From a virus: DNA of 64,000 nucleotides. This document shows, in pieces, positions 27,869 to 36,710 of this stretch; the first letter of the stretch is position 1, and each line of letters opens with the position of its first letter. Below the pieces are notes generated by a model. That model did no database searches and had not been told where the DNA came from. It saw nothing but the letters and a program-made list of their open reading frames with translations. Made by a program: the position numbers and the translations under genes. The stretch covers positions 1-64,000 of IMG/VR virus record IMGVR_UViG_3300019776_000461. One strand, written 5' to 3'.

Positions 27869-29869
27869 ATGCCAACTTGGGGTGGAACATACGAAAATCC
27901 TTTCTACCATAACGTTAGAGGAAATGTAAAGGGTGAATTAAATGCAAGAGCAAAACATTACGGAACACGAGTAAGAGCAGGAAAAACTAATACATCATTA
28001 GAATGGTCTTATGGAAAAACAGCATATGGTCATGTAAAAGGTGCATCAGGAGTTACACTTGGTTTCCCTGGTGCAAAAGTTATGTCTGATATGAGTGGTA
28101 ATATTAAATTATATAATTCAAGAAATGTACCGAAGTTTCCACTTTTACAATCGATTGATGTTACAAACGATGGTACTGTTGGTTCTTTATTGCGTGGTAA
28201 ATTTGTATTTACATATTTTCCAGAACTTGGCTCTGGTGGATTTAATATGTCTGGTTTAGATAAAGCGTTCTTCACACCAGGCGTGGAAGTAAGTCTTTCT
28301 TGGGGTTGGAGTTATGGTGGACCATCTTGTAGACAATCATTTACAGGTATAGTAAATAACTTCAATTGGTCTTTTAATCCAGACCTTTCAATGACGGCTG
28401 ACTGTTCTGTTGTTTCCGCAGCAACACTCGCACTTGGTTTATCTGGTGATCAATCAATTAACATGGAAAATACAGGAACATCAACTGAGGTGAAAGATCC
28501 AGCAGAAGTACCCATTCAAGCAAGTAATCTTGCTTCTGTTATTGATGTGGATTTGGGATTGGGTAATAAGGATGAAGAGAAAACAGATTCCGAACAAACA
28601 CCACCACCACCACCCGATGCAAGTGCCGGAGGTGGAGGAGTTGTAACATGGGAAGCAGTTAAAGCTGGTGATATTACTACGATACCTGCTGGAAGTACAA
28701 TAAACAAACTTTTAGATTATATAGGGATAGGTTGGCCATTCCAAGAAGAATCACCCGAAGAAGAAGAAGTTGATGGTAAAAAAGAAGAAACACCACCAGA
28801 GGGTGAAGCTCCTGTAAAAACATTTTGGTATATTACAATTGACTCACTTGTTGATTTTGGTAATAAACTCATAAAGGCTTTTGAAAAAGGTGGGAAGGGG
28901 TTGAGTCAAGTATTTACTTTACAAGTTGAAGGGAATTACACTTGTCTTGTGGATATACAATCAGCATACCCAATGGACGTAATATTTCCAAGTGCAACGA
29001 TGGGTGTATATGGTGACTGCGCTCCAGCATATCCATTCCAATGGGATTCGAGTGGTAAAGGAGAAATTGGTAAAATTTTATTAGGCGTTGACCATGTAAA
29101 AAAGAGTTATAAAGAATTTGTAGCAGAAAATACTGCAAATATACCTTATAAGAATATAACTAAGTTTTTTGAAACTATATTGAAACAAGTAAACATTGCG
29201 TCAGGTGATATGTACCAGATAAGTGCTGTTTTATGTGAACCACCTTCAAACTTTGATGGAAATGTAGAATCAAAGTTAGCAAAATCGGTGGTATCAATTG
29301 AAGATAGTAATTTATGTAAAACATATACTGATAGTGTTAAACCATTAAAGTTTGAAGCAACTATATTCAAACCACTAATAAAATCTGTTAGTATATCATC
29401 AAAACCACCTGCTGCAATGACTGCTGCAGCGTATGTTCAACAAAGAGGTAATGCACCATCAAATACGGAAAATAAAGCAGACGCACCAAAGGGAGCGGAG
29501 GGTGAATTGACAAAAGCAAAAGACTCACGAACTAAAGCAGTTGAGAACTTTACTAAAACTGGTTTTAATCTAGCTTGGTGTGAAGGATTCCGTGGTATTC
29601 TAACTACAATTAAAAAAAATTCAAGTAACCCTAAAGATGCACATTGGTTAAATCAAGCACTTTATCCAATAGACTTTACAGTTACGATAGATGGTGTAAG
29701 TGGATTTAGATTTGGCGATGTTGTTTCAACTTCACTCGTTCCAACTTCTTATATTAGAGCATCATTAGTTTTTGTTGTTACTAAAATAGATCATAAAATA
29801 ACAGCAGCGGCATGGGAAACAACATTACATACTGCTGCAAGAATTGCAATGGATGGAAGTACACTTTAA
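27869..29869 (+). CDS. Baseplate hub protein (gp27/gpD-like class)
   Basis: This 666-aa protein probably forms the central hub at the end of the tube. The N-terminal third contains GKFVFTYFPELGSGGFNMSG and TPGVEVSLSWGWS, and then FTGIVNNFNWSFNPDLSMTA, a pattern typical of hub domains that mimic the tube ring. A Pro/Glu-rich, poorly conserved insertion (about 235-310) follows, and the C-terminal 60 residues (PIDFTVTIDGVSGFRFGDVV ... FVVTKIDHKI) form a closing beta domain. No lysozyme or needle domain like T4 gp5 is visible. Gene order and domain style support the call; it has not been aligned. Confidence 0.65.
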   Translation: MPTWGGTYENPFYHNVRGNVKGELNARAKHYGTRVRAGKTNTSLEWSYGKTAYGHVKGASGVTLGFPGAKVMSDMSGNIKLYNSRNVPKFPLLQSIDVTNDGTVGSLLRGKFVFTYFPELGSGGFNMSGLDKAFFTPGVEVSLSWGWSYGGPSCRQSFTGIVNNFNWSFNPDLSMTADCSVVSAATLALGLSGDQSINMENTGTSTEVKDPAEVPIQASNLASVIDVDLGLGNKDEEKTDSEQTPPPPPDASAGGGGVVTWEAVKAGDITTIPAGSTINKLLDYIGIGWPFQEESPEEEEVDGKKEETPPEGEAPVKTFWYITIDSLVDFGNKLIKAFEKGGKGLSQVFTLQVEGNYTCLVDIQSAYPMDVIFPSATMGVYGDCAPAYPFQWDSSGKGEIGKILLGVDHVKKSYKEFVAENTANIPYKNITKFFETILKQVNIASGDMYQISAVLCEPPSNFDGNVESKLAKSVVSIEDSNLCKTYTDSVKPLKFEATIFKPLIKSVSISSKPPAAMTAAAYVQQRGNAPSNTENKADAPKGAEGELTKAKDSRTKAVENFTKTGFNLAWCEGFRGILTTIKKNSSNPKDAHWLNQALYPIDFTVTIDGVSGFRFGDVVSTSLVPTSYIRASLVFVVTKIDHKITAAAWETTLHTAARIAMDGSTL

Positions 29870-29877
29870 TAAGAATT

Positions 29878-30573
29878 ATGCCAAGAAAAAAAATATATTA
29901 CCCAGATGAACAGATTCAAAAAAACCTTTTTACAGAAGGTAGAGAATACATGTTCTTAGATGATTGGCAAGAATATACTGGTTATTACCATAAATATTCT
30001 ACTGGTGAGGTATATACTGAAAAAGAATGGGATGCTCAAAAGTCAAAGAGATTAATCAGATTCAAAGCAGGTAGTGATAGTTATTTCAAATATTTAGATT
30101 TGAAGCAATTTACCGTATTTCAAAACGGTGACAAGAAAAAAATAGCAGGTGGTGCTCAAAATCAATATTACAGATACGCTTCTCCTCGTGTTGTTAAAAT
30201 AGTACCAAATCAGTCTGAATTAAATACTGGACTTGTAATGCGATACTTTGTTTATAAAAGAAATGAACCAGAGCGTGTGTTTTTTGAGATAGATAAAAAA
30301 CAAGTTAAAGATTATAAATCTACAAACAGAGGAATTAACCATTTATTGTATGGGGTGATTACAATAGGTTGGAAAACGGGTGGACCAGAGTATGATGTAT
30401 ATGATGGTGATATATTGGTTACACCAGGAGTTGTTGATACTAATAAAAGAATTATTAAGAGATATTCAAAAAAATTCCCTATGTTAGCTAAATTCATAAC
30501 CAATTACAGAAAATTCTCAAAGTATGATACAGGATTTTCAAATTTAACTACTGGTTGCATTAATTGTAAATAA
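29878..30573 (+). CDS. Hypothetical protein downstream of the hub gene
   Basis: This 231-aa protein is not recognised. I use ATG 29878 (MPRKKIYYPDEQIQKNLFTE), 9 nt after the hub stop; a longer in-frame start at 29812 lies inside the hub gene and is unlikely. The sequence is rich in Tyr and Lys and beta-prone (EYTGYYHKYSTGEVYTEKEW). The C-terminus has a CINCK pair of cysteines. The position in the baseplate block suggests a tail or baseplate part. Confidence 0.5.
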   Translation: MPRKKIYYPDEQIQKNLFTEGREYMFLDDWQEYTGYYHKYSTGEVYTEKEWDAQKSKRLIRFKAGSDSYFKYLDLKQFTVFQNGDKKKIAGGAQNQYYRYASPRVVKIVPNQSELNTGLVMRYFVYKRNEPERVFFEIDKKQVKDYKSTNRGINHLLYGVITIGWKTGGPEYDVYDGDILVTPGVVDTNKRIIKRYSKKFPMLAKFITNYRKFSKYDTGFSNLTTGCINCK

Positions 30574-30579
30574 AATATT

Positions 30580-31800
30580 ATGTTTCAAAATAAACCATGC
30601 GTTTGTGTTCCACTATTTTCAAATGTGAACAAACATTCATCGGATACAGCAATAATAGGTATGTATTTTCTATTTACCGATGGAACTGATAGATATATAA
30701 ACTTTACGCATCCCGATGAACTTGAATCCGATATTGATTTATTGGAAATTAAGTTAACCCCAACTTCTCTTGTGTTTAATAAGAAAGGTATGCTTTATCA
30801 TGGGTTCAATGAAGGAATTGACTTGAATTCATACTTACATTATTATATGAGTGATAATATAAATTCAAGAGAATTTTATCCAAAGGGTATGGAGATTTTA
30901 TCCACCAAGTTCTTTAGAATAGAAGATTTAGGCCATGTTATACCGTTGGCAAATCAATTAGAGTGGGCAAAGAAGATTGGGGAATATGTTTTACAATTTA
31001 ACCCATTCGGTGATGATAAAGTAATAACCGAACAATGTATTGATTATTGCAATGACTTTACGAATGTTTTTTACCAAATAGAAAAGAATGAAATTCTTGT
31101 TGGTGATGAACGTAAAAAGCAAAACTATATGTGGTACACCGCAACAAGTAGACCGAGTAATGCTTGGAACAACTTTAACTTCTCAGCATTAAATAAAAAA
31201 GACGGTACAAGAAATAAAATTCATTCAAGATTTGAAGGTGGTAAGATTGTTCAATTTGACTATGACGCTTTCCATATTAAACTATTAGCAAAAATGTTGG
31301 ATTATACATTCGACTACCACCCGTATGAACAAATAAAAAATGAATTGGGAATTGATGGGGAGTATGACGCATTCAAAACAAAAGTGTTCCAAAACATTTA
31401 CGGTAGAATAACACCTGACTTTATTCAACATCCATTCTTTCAAAGTGTACAAGCGGTTATAGATGAGTTGTGGGAAGGGTATGAAAAGGATGGTTATGTT
31501 AATTCACATTTCTATGGTAAACTATTCAGAGGTATTCAAGATCCAACACCGAATAAAGTATTTAATTATATACTTCAATCGTTGGAAACTGAATATAATG
31601 TGAAAAAGATTAAAAATGTTTTACCTGTTATTAACGATAAAAAGTCCATTTTCTCTATGTATTTGTACGATGCGTTCGTGTTTGATATACATCCAGACGA
31701 AGAAAACCTAATAAATTTATTAAAAAATATTTTTGAAACTGATGAAATGACAGTAAAAGTTTATGTTGGTGACGACTTTGGTGCTATTAAAAGAATTTAA
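30580..31800 (+). CDS. Divergent family A DNA-polymerase-like protein
   Basis: This 406-aa protein shows an ordered set of family A polymerase palm/fingers motifs. Pre-motif A is TSRPSNAWNNFNFSALNKKD, motif A is GGKIVQFDYDAFHIKLLAK (compare the E. coli Pol I segment VSADYSQIELR), a fingers-like helix is FKTKVFQNIYG (compare KAINFGLIYG), and motif C is SMYLYDAFVFDIHPDE (compare MQVHDELVFEVHKDD). The motif A and motif C aspartates are present, but the Pol I Glu of motif A is His and motif C HDE is YDA. At 406 aa it is short; the N-terminal 170 residues show no clear exonuclease motifs. It lies in the tail block, while the replicative polymerase is the family B gp43 at 53693. Confidence 0.6.
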   Translation: MFQNKPCVCVPLFSNVNKHSSDTAIIGMYFLFTDGTDRYINFTHPDELESDIDLLEIKLTPTSLVFNKKGMLYHGFNEGIDLNSYLHYYMSDNINSREFYPKGMEILSTKFFRIEDLGHVIPLANQLEWAKKIGEYVLQFNPFGDDKVITEQCIDYCNDFTNVFYQIEKNEILVGDERKKQNYMWYTATSRPSNAWNNFNFSALNKKDGTRNKIHSRFEGGKIVQFDYDAFHIKLLAKMLDYTFDYHPYEQIKNELGIDGEYDAFKTKVFQNIYGRITPDFIQHPFFQSVQAVIDELWEGYEKDGYVNSHFYGKLFRGIQDPTPNKVFNYILQSLETEYNVKKIKNVLPVINDKKSIFSMYLYDAFVFDIHPDEENLINLLKNIFETDEMTVKVYVGDDFGAIKRI

Positions 31801-31804
31801 TTTG

Positions 31805-31813
31805 ATATTTATG
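31805..31813 (+). promoter_or_regulatory. Late-type promoter box (ATATTTATG)
   Basis: One mismatch to ATATTTATA; it ends 35 nt before the TTG start at 31849. Confidence 0.6.
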
Positions 31814-31848
31814 TAAGTACAATTTATGTAAAAATCGAGAGAGAATTA

Positions 31849-32238
31849 TTGAAAACACAGTTAGTATGTACTTTTGCTAAAAAATATCAAATAGAAAGAA
31901 CGCTGGATAACATAAAAGAAAATTTTAATGTATTAAACAACAAAGTTTTCTTATTCCGTTCTTTTGATGTTAAAGATGAATGCATCCTTTCTTATAATAT
32001 TATAATGGATACATACAAAAAGTTTTTACCCAATTCAATCATGGTTCATCAGAAGAAAGAAACAAATACGATATATACGATAAATGCCTTAAATGAACTG
32101 ATTATGAACTTAAATAATGGTGTATTGGATAAAAAGTACCCTATTGAATGGGAAAGATATAGAAATTGTGCTTTGTTGAAAAATAAAGACGGTTTCAAGG
32201 TTGTTAAAATAATACTAGTTAATATATATAATTTATAA
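31849..32238 (+). CDS. Hypothetical protein, TTG start
   Basis: This 129-aa protein is not recognised. The only start that fits the late-type box is TTG 31849, preceded by GAGAG. The protein is a mixed alpha/beta domain (LVCTFAKKYQIERTLDNIKE ... IEWERYRNCALLKNKDGFK) of basic character. It is the first gene of a run of small accessory genes. Confidence 0.45.
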   Translation: MKTQLVCTFAKKYQIERTLDNIKENFNVLNNKVFLFRSFDVKDECILSYNIIMDTYKKFLPNSIMVHQKKETNTIYTINALNELIMNLNNGVLDKKYPIEWERYRNCALLKNKDGFKVVKIILVNIYNL

Positions 32239-32244
32239 ACAATT

Positions 32245-32253
32245 ATATTTATA
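32245..32253 (+). promoter_or_regulatory. Late-type promoter box ATATTTATA
   Basis: Exact copy, ending 33 nt before the ATG at 32287. Confidence 0.7.
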
Positions 32254-32286
32254 GTATATGTATTACATTATATATTAGAAGAAAAT

Positions 32287-32604
32287 ATGAAAAAAGAAGA
32301 ACTTGTAGAAGTAATTACACAGAGAGTGATTGAAAAGCTCAACGAACGAATTTCATTATTGGAATCGAGCGGATTTGATATTATATTCAGTTCTCTTAGA
32401 AAAGAGTTGAATAAAATAGCTATATTACCAGATAATGTAATTGACGCAAGTCAGTATAAAGAACACGAAATAGTCGATGCTTTGAAGAAAATTGGTTATG
32501 AGTATAAAAAACCAATGGGTAATAAACTACATTTTTTTAATAAAAAAACAAGTATAAGTCTTTATCTAATTCAGAAAACTTTGAAAATAACACTTATGCC
32601 ATAA
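32287..32604 (+). CDS. Small hypothetical protein, helical N-terminus
   Basis: This 105-aa protein is not recognised. Residues 1-45 are an amphipathic helix (ELVEVITQRVIEKLNERISL), followed by a small alpha/beta part (IVDALKKIGYEYKKPMGNKL). It is 10 nt upstream of the next gene and shares its late-type promoter. Confidence 0.45.
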   Translation: MKKEELVEVITQRVIEKLNERISLLESSGFDIIFSSLRKELNKIAILPDNVIDASQYKEHEIVDALKKIGYEYKKPMGNKLHFFNKKTSISLYLIQKTLKITLMP

Positions 32605-32614
32605 GAGACATTAA

Positions 32615-33535
32615 ATGAAAAAAACACAGACTAACAAAGTAAGTATTATTAAAGAAGATGTTTCTTCTGCAAATATAAGCCCCATAAGTTACATGGTGTT
32701 TATAGATATTTCTAGTTATCTATCAAAAGGGCGTGGTTTATTAAGTTCTATGTTTGCCGCTAAACCAAGTGAATCTATTACAAAATGGTTTGGTAAAGTA
32801 AAAGAAGATGAAACTTATAAGGAAAATGAAGAGGCATTCAAAGCTATTTCTTCAAGATTTATGGGCAATCCTATTTTGAAAAAACTTTATAGTTCAATAG
32901 ACAAACTTAAAACTGTTTCAACAGGGGAAACAGATCAAAGTGAAAGAGATAAAGATATTGAAAAATTATTGGGTAAAATTAGTTTATTTATTAAAAATAG
33001 ACTTACAAAAAAAGAAAGGGAACTTATTGGTAAAATGTCAACCGTAGTTAATTCAATTGGTAATAATATTTCCTCTGCAATAAAATCAGACTTAGAAGCA
33101 ATGGCAAAAGCAGAAGAACCAGAAAAACCAAAAGAAGAACCGAAGGAAGAACCCAAGAAAGAACCAGTAAAACCAATTGAAGCTCCAAAAGTAGAAGGAA
33201 AAGTAAATGAGCGATTGAAAAATAAAATTCAACCTACGAATGAAAACTTTCCAGGTCCAGGAGAAATAGTAGGTGCTAAGGATCTAGATTATGATATGTT
33301 GAGTTATTTTAATAGAATGAATAAAAAATTATCAATAGATACCAAGACCAAGAAAGGAATCTACGGTTCAGTTGCCAAGATGTATGGCAATTTTGTTTTC
33401 AATGGAGATACCATAGATAAAAAAGATATATTACAAGTAAAGATACTAGAGTCTAATGTAAATGAGCGATTGAAGAACAAACTTCGTAAGAAAATCAAAG
33501 AAATAATTAGAACACATATTATTAAATTAAAGTAA
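32615..33535 (+). CDS. Hypothetical protein with Glu/Pro-rich linker and repeated VNERLKNK
   Basis: This 306-aa protein has a leader with VSIIKED, a helical domain (about 45-165), a low-complexity linker of KPKEEPKEEPKKEPVKP type (about 168-190) and two copies of VNERLKNK (about 197 and 282). The second copy lies in a basic C-terminal helix (LRKKIKEIIRTHI). A 17-bp direct DNA repeat (33203-33219 and 33458-33474) underlies the two copies. It may be a head-packaged protein like its neighbours; no enzymatic motif is seen. Confidence 0.45.
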   Translation: MKKTQTNKVSIIKEDVSSANISPISYMVFIDISSYLSKGRGLLSSMFAAKPSESITKWFGKVKEDETYKENEEAFKAISSRFMGNPILKKLYSSIDKLKTVSTGETDQSERDKDIEKLLGKISLFIKNRLTKKERELIGKMSTVVNSIGNNISSAIKSDLEAMAKAEEPEKPKEEPKEEPKKEPVKPIEAPKVEGKVNERLKNKIQPTNENFPGPGEIVGAKDLDYDMLSYFNRMNKKLSIDTKTKKGIYGSVAKMYGNFVFNGDTIDKKDILQVKILESNVNERLKNKLRKKIKEIIRTHIIKLK

Positions 33536-33551
33536 ATTTGGAGTTTTTAAA

Positions 33552-34244
33552 ATGAAAAAGCAAAAAGACTTGGTAAACGAAGGTAGAAGAATCCAAGAAA
33601 CTTTTTTGAAAAAAGTTAATGAGGGGTTTTTTGACAAAATAAAAGATGTATTCAGAGATTCAGAAGATTTTACAGCATTGATAAAGCAGTTTGCACCACT
33701 TGACAGAGAAAAGGTGTTGAAAAAATCAGATGGTACAGTTGATGTTGCAGATAACTTTTGGGTTGATGGTACTAAAGAATGGATGGACGCTGACAAAAAA
33801 GGTTTAGCACTTGCAGTTAATAAAATTTTAAATAAAGGAATTTTACACATAATGAATATTACAGGACAACCAACTCTTTTCAAATTAGAAAGATGGCCAA
33901 AAATATGTTCTGAAGTTAAGATTAGTAAATGTGACTTGGTTAGTTTTGAGGGATTTTCAATTCAACTTGAAGGTGGCGGTAAGGTAGAAGTAACTGAATG
34001 TGATAATTTAAAATCTTTAAAAGGTCTTCCGTCATCACTAAAAGACTTCAGTTTTGGGTATGGTCTTTTCAAAAATTTTGAAGATTTTGGTGATGTTAAG
34101 CCAGCTCGAATAGTAACTTTACCTGGTACAACTAAGATGGCGGTTGAAGCATTAAAAGCAAGTAACAATGATGTTAAGGCAGCAGAAGCGGCGTTAAAGA
34201 AACAAACAGGTATAACAATCAGTCTTCTTGTTCCTAAACAATAA
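33552..34244 (+). CDS. Hypothetical protein with capsid-targeting-like leader and LRR-like stretch
   Basis: This 230-aa protein begins KKQKDLVNEG and has a second VNE-GFFDKIKDVF at residues 22-34, close to the LSE-GFFGDMW site in the gene at 2843. After residue 110 it has leucine-rich-repeat-like sequence (CDLVSFEGFSIQ, then CDNLKSLKGLPSSLKDF). The C-terminus (NNDVKAAEAALKKQTG) looks like a UBA-type three-helix element. It may be a packaged internal protein (inference). Confidence 0.5.
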   Translation: MKKQKDLVNEGRRIQETFLKKVNEGFFDKIKDVFRDSEDFTALIKQFAPLDREKVLKKSDGTVDVADNFWVDGTKEWMDADKKGLALAVNKILNKGILHIMNITGQPTLFKLERWPKICSEVKISKCDLVSFEGFSIQLEGGGKVEVTECDNLKSLKGLPSSLKDFSFGYGLFKNFEDFGDVKPARIVTLPGTTKMAVEALKASNNDVKAAEAALKKQTGITISLLVPKQ

Positions 34245-34250
34245 CTGTAC

Positions 34251-34880
34251 GTGATAAAGTTAATAGATATATTAAAAGAAATGGGTATCGATAAAGGCGC
34301 ATTTCATGGATTTGGAATGAAGCCAAAAGATATGAGGGTTGATACTTGTAATGTTGAATGGACAAGTCCAGACCAAGATACAGGCTGCCCTGCATTTTCT
34401 GATTCAACTAAGATAACAGAAGAGGATATTACTAAGGCTATTGAATATCTAAATGAAGAAAAATTGAAAACATTAATAGCATATTCAAGAGGTGGTGCAA
34501 TATTATTACAAGCGTTATCGATGGGAGCTATGAAACCATCTACGGTTTATTTGGTAGCACCTGCTTGGAATAGACAATGGCCAACTGTTTCATTAACAGG
34601 TGGAGAAGTGAATGGTAGTGGAGCTATAATACACGGTGGTAGTGATAATATAGTTCCACTAAAACATTCTGTAATTTTGTCCAAAGCAAGTGGTATGCCG
34701 TTGTATGTGTTCCCTGGAATGAATCATGTTAATATATTAAAAAATAAAGATAATCCAACTTCTGGAATACTATTGAAAAACTTAGAAGATGCCATGGGAG
34801 TTTTACCAGATTGGGGTGAAAGTGGAAAAGCAACGGAGGAAGAGTTAAAAATGCAAGAAGAGTTTGTAAATAATATTTGA
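34251..34880 (+). CDS. Alpha/beta-hydrolase-like protein with a short leader
   Basis: This 209-aa protein starts at GTG 34251. After the leader IKLIDILKE come elements of an alpha/beta-hydrolase fold: IAYSRGGAILLQAL (nucleophile elbow, Ser near residue 83, as S-x-G-G), GAIIHGGSDNIVPLKHS (acid Asp near 130) and FPGMNHVNIL (His near 160). All three catalytic positions are in the expected order, so activity is plausible, but the substrate is unknown. The leader ends in LKE, a possible prohead-protease site, so the enzyme may be packaged. Confidence 0.6.
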   Translation: MIKLIDILKEMGIDKGAFHGFGMKPKDMRVDTCNVEWTSPDQDTGCPAFSDSTKITEEDITKAIEYLNEEKLKTLIAYSRGGAILLQALSMGAMKPSTVYLVAPAWNRQWPTVSLTGGEVNGSGAIIHGGSDNIVPLKHSVILSKASGMPLYVFPGMNHVNILKNKDNPTSGILLKNLEDAMGVLPDWGESGKATEEELKMQEEFVNNI

Positions 34881-34888
34881 GAAACAGG

Positions 34889-35788
34889 ATGAGTAAATTA
34901 AGTGTATTATTGGATGAAGTTAGAGATTTCAAAAAAAATGCAATATACAATGCTAAACTTCGTCTTAGAGAAACACTCATTAACGAAGAGGGTGAAGATG
35001 AAGCACAAGATGAAATAAAAGCAATTCTTAAAAAAGATTACTCTACATTTGTTAAAGAGTTGGGTGACAATATAAAAGATGAAAAATTTCTAAATGCTAT
35101 AAAATCACTTTCTGATAAACAACCTGTTAAAGTATCAGGAATGTCTCCAGGAGTTACAGATTTACAACCAACACAGAATGAAGTTGTAATGGATAAATCT
35201 TTAAGTTATCCGCTAACAGATGTACCAAGTGCTGAACAATACTTAAAAGGCGGAGTTGTTGCAGTTGCAGGAAAATCAATTATAACATCAGGCGGTGGCA
35301 AGTATGTAATAGATGGACACCACAGATGGTCACAAGTTTTGTGTATTAATCCCGATGCTAAAATTAAAGCGTTAGATTTAACAGACATTAAAAATCCGAT
35401 TGACGCATTAAAAGCAACACAGATTGGAATAGCTGCACAAGCAGGTACAGTTCCAACCGCAGCAGGTGGTGGTGTAAATCTCTTCACAGTTAGTGAAGGT
35501 GAGTTAAAAAAATATGTTCTTGATAAAATAAAAGAGCCAGTTGTTGCTGTATTTGAAAAATATGGTAAAGGTGATACACCAGAAGCAATTGCAGATTATA
35601 TTTGGGAAAATGTTCAGGTACTTAAAAAACAATCTCCGCCAGTAGCAGGTGCACCTAAGCGCGATGTGATGCCACAAACAGATGATGCACCACAATGGGT
35701 TGATAATACTTTCAATGTAGAAAAATTACCTGAAGAATTAACTAATCGCTTCAAAGAACTATTACGATATAACAACAGAGATAAATAA
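34889..35788 (+). CDS. ParB-like domain protein with leader (second copy)
   Basis: This 299-aa protein contains LQPTQNEVVMDKSLSYPL (ParB PTQ-E segment) and KYVIDGHHRWSQVL (DGHHRW, about 140-153), the same order as the gene at 1734. Both also share a downstream D-L ... A-L-x-A-T-Q type stretch. The leader is SKLSVLLDEVRDFKKN, followed by LRETLINEEGE. I prefer ATG 34889 over the in-frame TTG 34877. The C-terminus is acidic. A terminator follows, closing the accessory block before the replication genes. Confidence 0.6.
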   Translation: MSKLSVLLDEVRDFKKNAIYNAKLRLRETLINEEGEDEAQDEIKAILKKDYSTFVKELGDNIKDEKFLNAIKSLSDKQPVKVSGMSPGVTDLQPTQNEVVMDKSLSYPLTDVPSAEQYLKGGVVAVAGKSIITSGGGKYVIDGHHRWSQVLCINPDAKIKALDLTDIKNPIDALKATQIGIAAQAGTVPTAAGGGVNLFTVSEGELKKYVLDKIKEPVVAVFEKYGKGDTPEAIADYIWENVQVLKKQSPPVAGAPKRDVMPQTDDAPQWVDNTFNVEKLPEELTNRFKELLRYNNRDK

Positions 35789-35794
35789 AAATAC

Positions 35795-35822
35795 TGGGGA
35801 CAAACGTCCCCATATTTATTTT
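35795..35822 (+). terminator. Terminator between late accessory genes and replication genes
   Basis: TGGGGAC and GTCCCCA pair across AAAC and are followed by TATTTATTTT. The T-tract is imperfect. Confidence 0.7.
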
Positions 35823-35830
35823 ATATAAAA

Positions 35831-35862
35831 TTTGAATATTAAACATTAAAACATTATATTTG
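35831..35862 (+). promoter_or_regulatory. Bacteroidetes-type promoter (TTTG, 20 nt, TATATTTG) for gene 32
   Basis: TTTG at 35831-35834 and TATATTTG at 35855-35862 are separated by exactly 20 nt, matching the known Bacteroidetes -33/-7 consensus. The ATG of gene 32 follows 60 nt later. Confidence 0.8.
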
Positions 35863-35922
35863 TACTAACATATTGAACGATATGAGTTCAACATTATTTA
35901 TTATTTATTAAGGAGTTACATC

Positions 35923-36696
35923 ATGGCTATCAATCTTGATGCAATTAAAAATCGTTTGTCTTCATTAAAAAACACAAACAATCGTGTTTCAAACATTTGG
36001 AAACCAGAACCAGGTGAACATCAAATTAGAATTGTTCCCTACGTTCACAACTTAGAAAATCCATTCATTGACCTTTACTTTCATTACAACATAGGGAAGC
36101 GTTCAGTTCTTTCTCCTGTAACATACGGTCGTCCTGACCCTATCCTTGAGTTTGCTGAGAAGTTAAAACAAACAGGTGACAAAGAAGATTGGCTAATGGG
36201 GAGAAAACTTGAACCAAAAATGAGAACATATTTACCAGTTATTATTCGTGGGCAAGAATCAGAGGGTGTAAAGTTTTGGGGATTCGGTAAACAAATTTAT
36301 GAAGAATTATTAACATTCTTCGCTGATGAAGATTACGGTGATTTATCAGATCCTAAAAGTGGCCGTGATATTGTAGTTACTGTTAAGTCAGCGGAAGAAG
36401 TCGGTAAGTCTTATGCAGAAACATCTATTCGTGTTAAACCAAAACAAACACCACTTACAGAAAATCCTGCAGTCCTTGAAAAAGTTAAACAGCAACCAAA
36501 AATGACTGAACTTTATCCAGAGCCTTCTTATGATGAACTTAAATCACAACTTCATTCTTGGATGGGTTCTAACCAAGAAGAATCAGAAGACGTTGTAAAA
36601 AAATCTACAAAAAGTACACAAACTAAATCTGTAACTGGTGATGAACCTGTAAAGGCAACTGCTAGTGTTGCTTCTTCTTTTGATGACTTATTTTAA
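35923..36696 (+). CDS. 32: Single-stranded DNA-binding protein, gp32
   Basis: This protein coats ssDNA in replication and recombination. The 257-aa protein has the gp32 layout: a basic N-terminus, a core beginning NIWKPEPGEHQIRIVPYVHN, FHYNIGKRSVLSP, and an acidic tail ending SSFDDLF, the interaction tail of phage SSBs. The protein has no cysteine at all, so the zinc-binding Cys residues of T4 gp32 are missing. It heads a replication gene cluster (32, uvsX, RNase H, 41) behind a host-type promoter, with an AAGGAG ribosome-binding site. Confidence 0.92.
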   Translation: MAINLDAIKNRLSSLKNTNNRVSNIWKPEPGEHQIRIVPYVHNLENPFIDLYFHYNIGKRSVLSPVTYGRPDPILEFAEKLKQTGDKEDWLMGRKLEPKMRTYLPVIIRGQESEGVKFWGFGKQIYEELLTFFADEDYGDLSDPKSGRDIVVTVKSAEEVGKSYAETSIRVKPKQTPLTENPAVLEKVKQQPKMTELYPEPSYDELKSQLHSWMGSNQEESEDVVKKSTKSTQTKSVTGDEPVKATASVASSFDDLF

Positions 36697-36710
36697 TAGG
36701 GATACACGTT

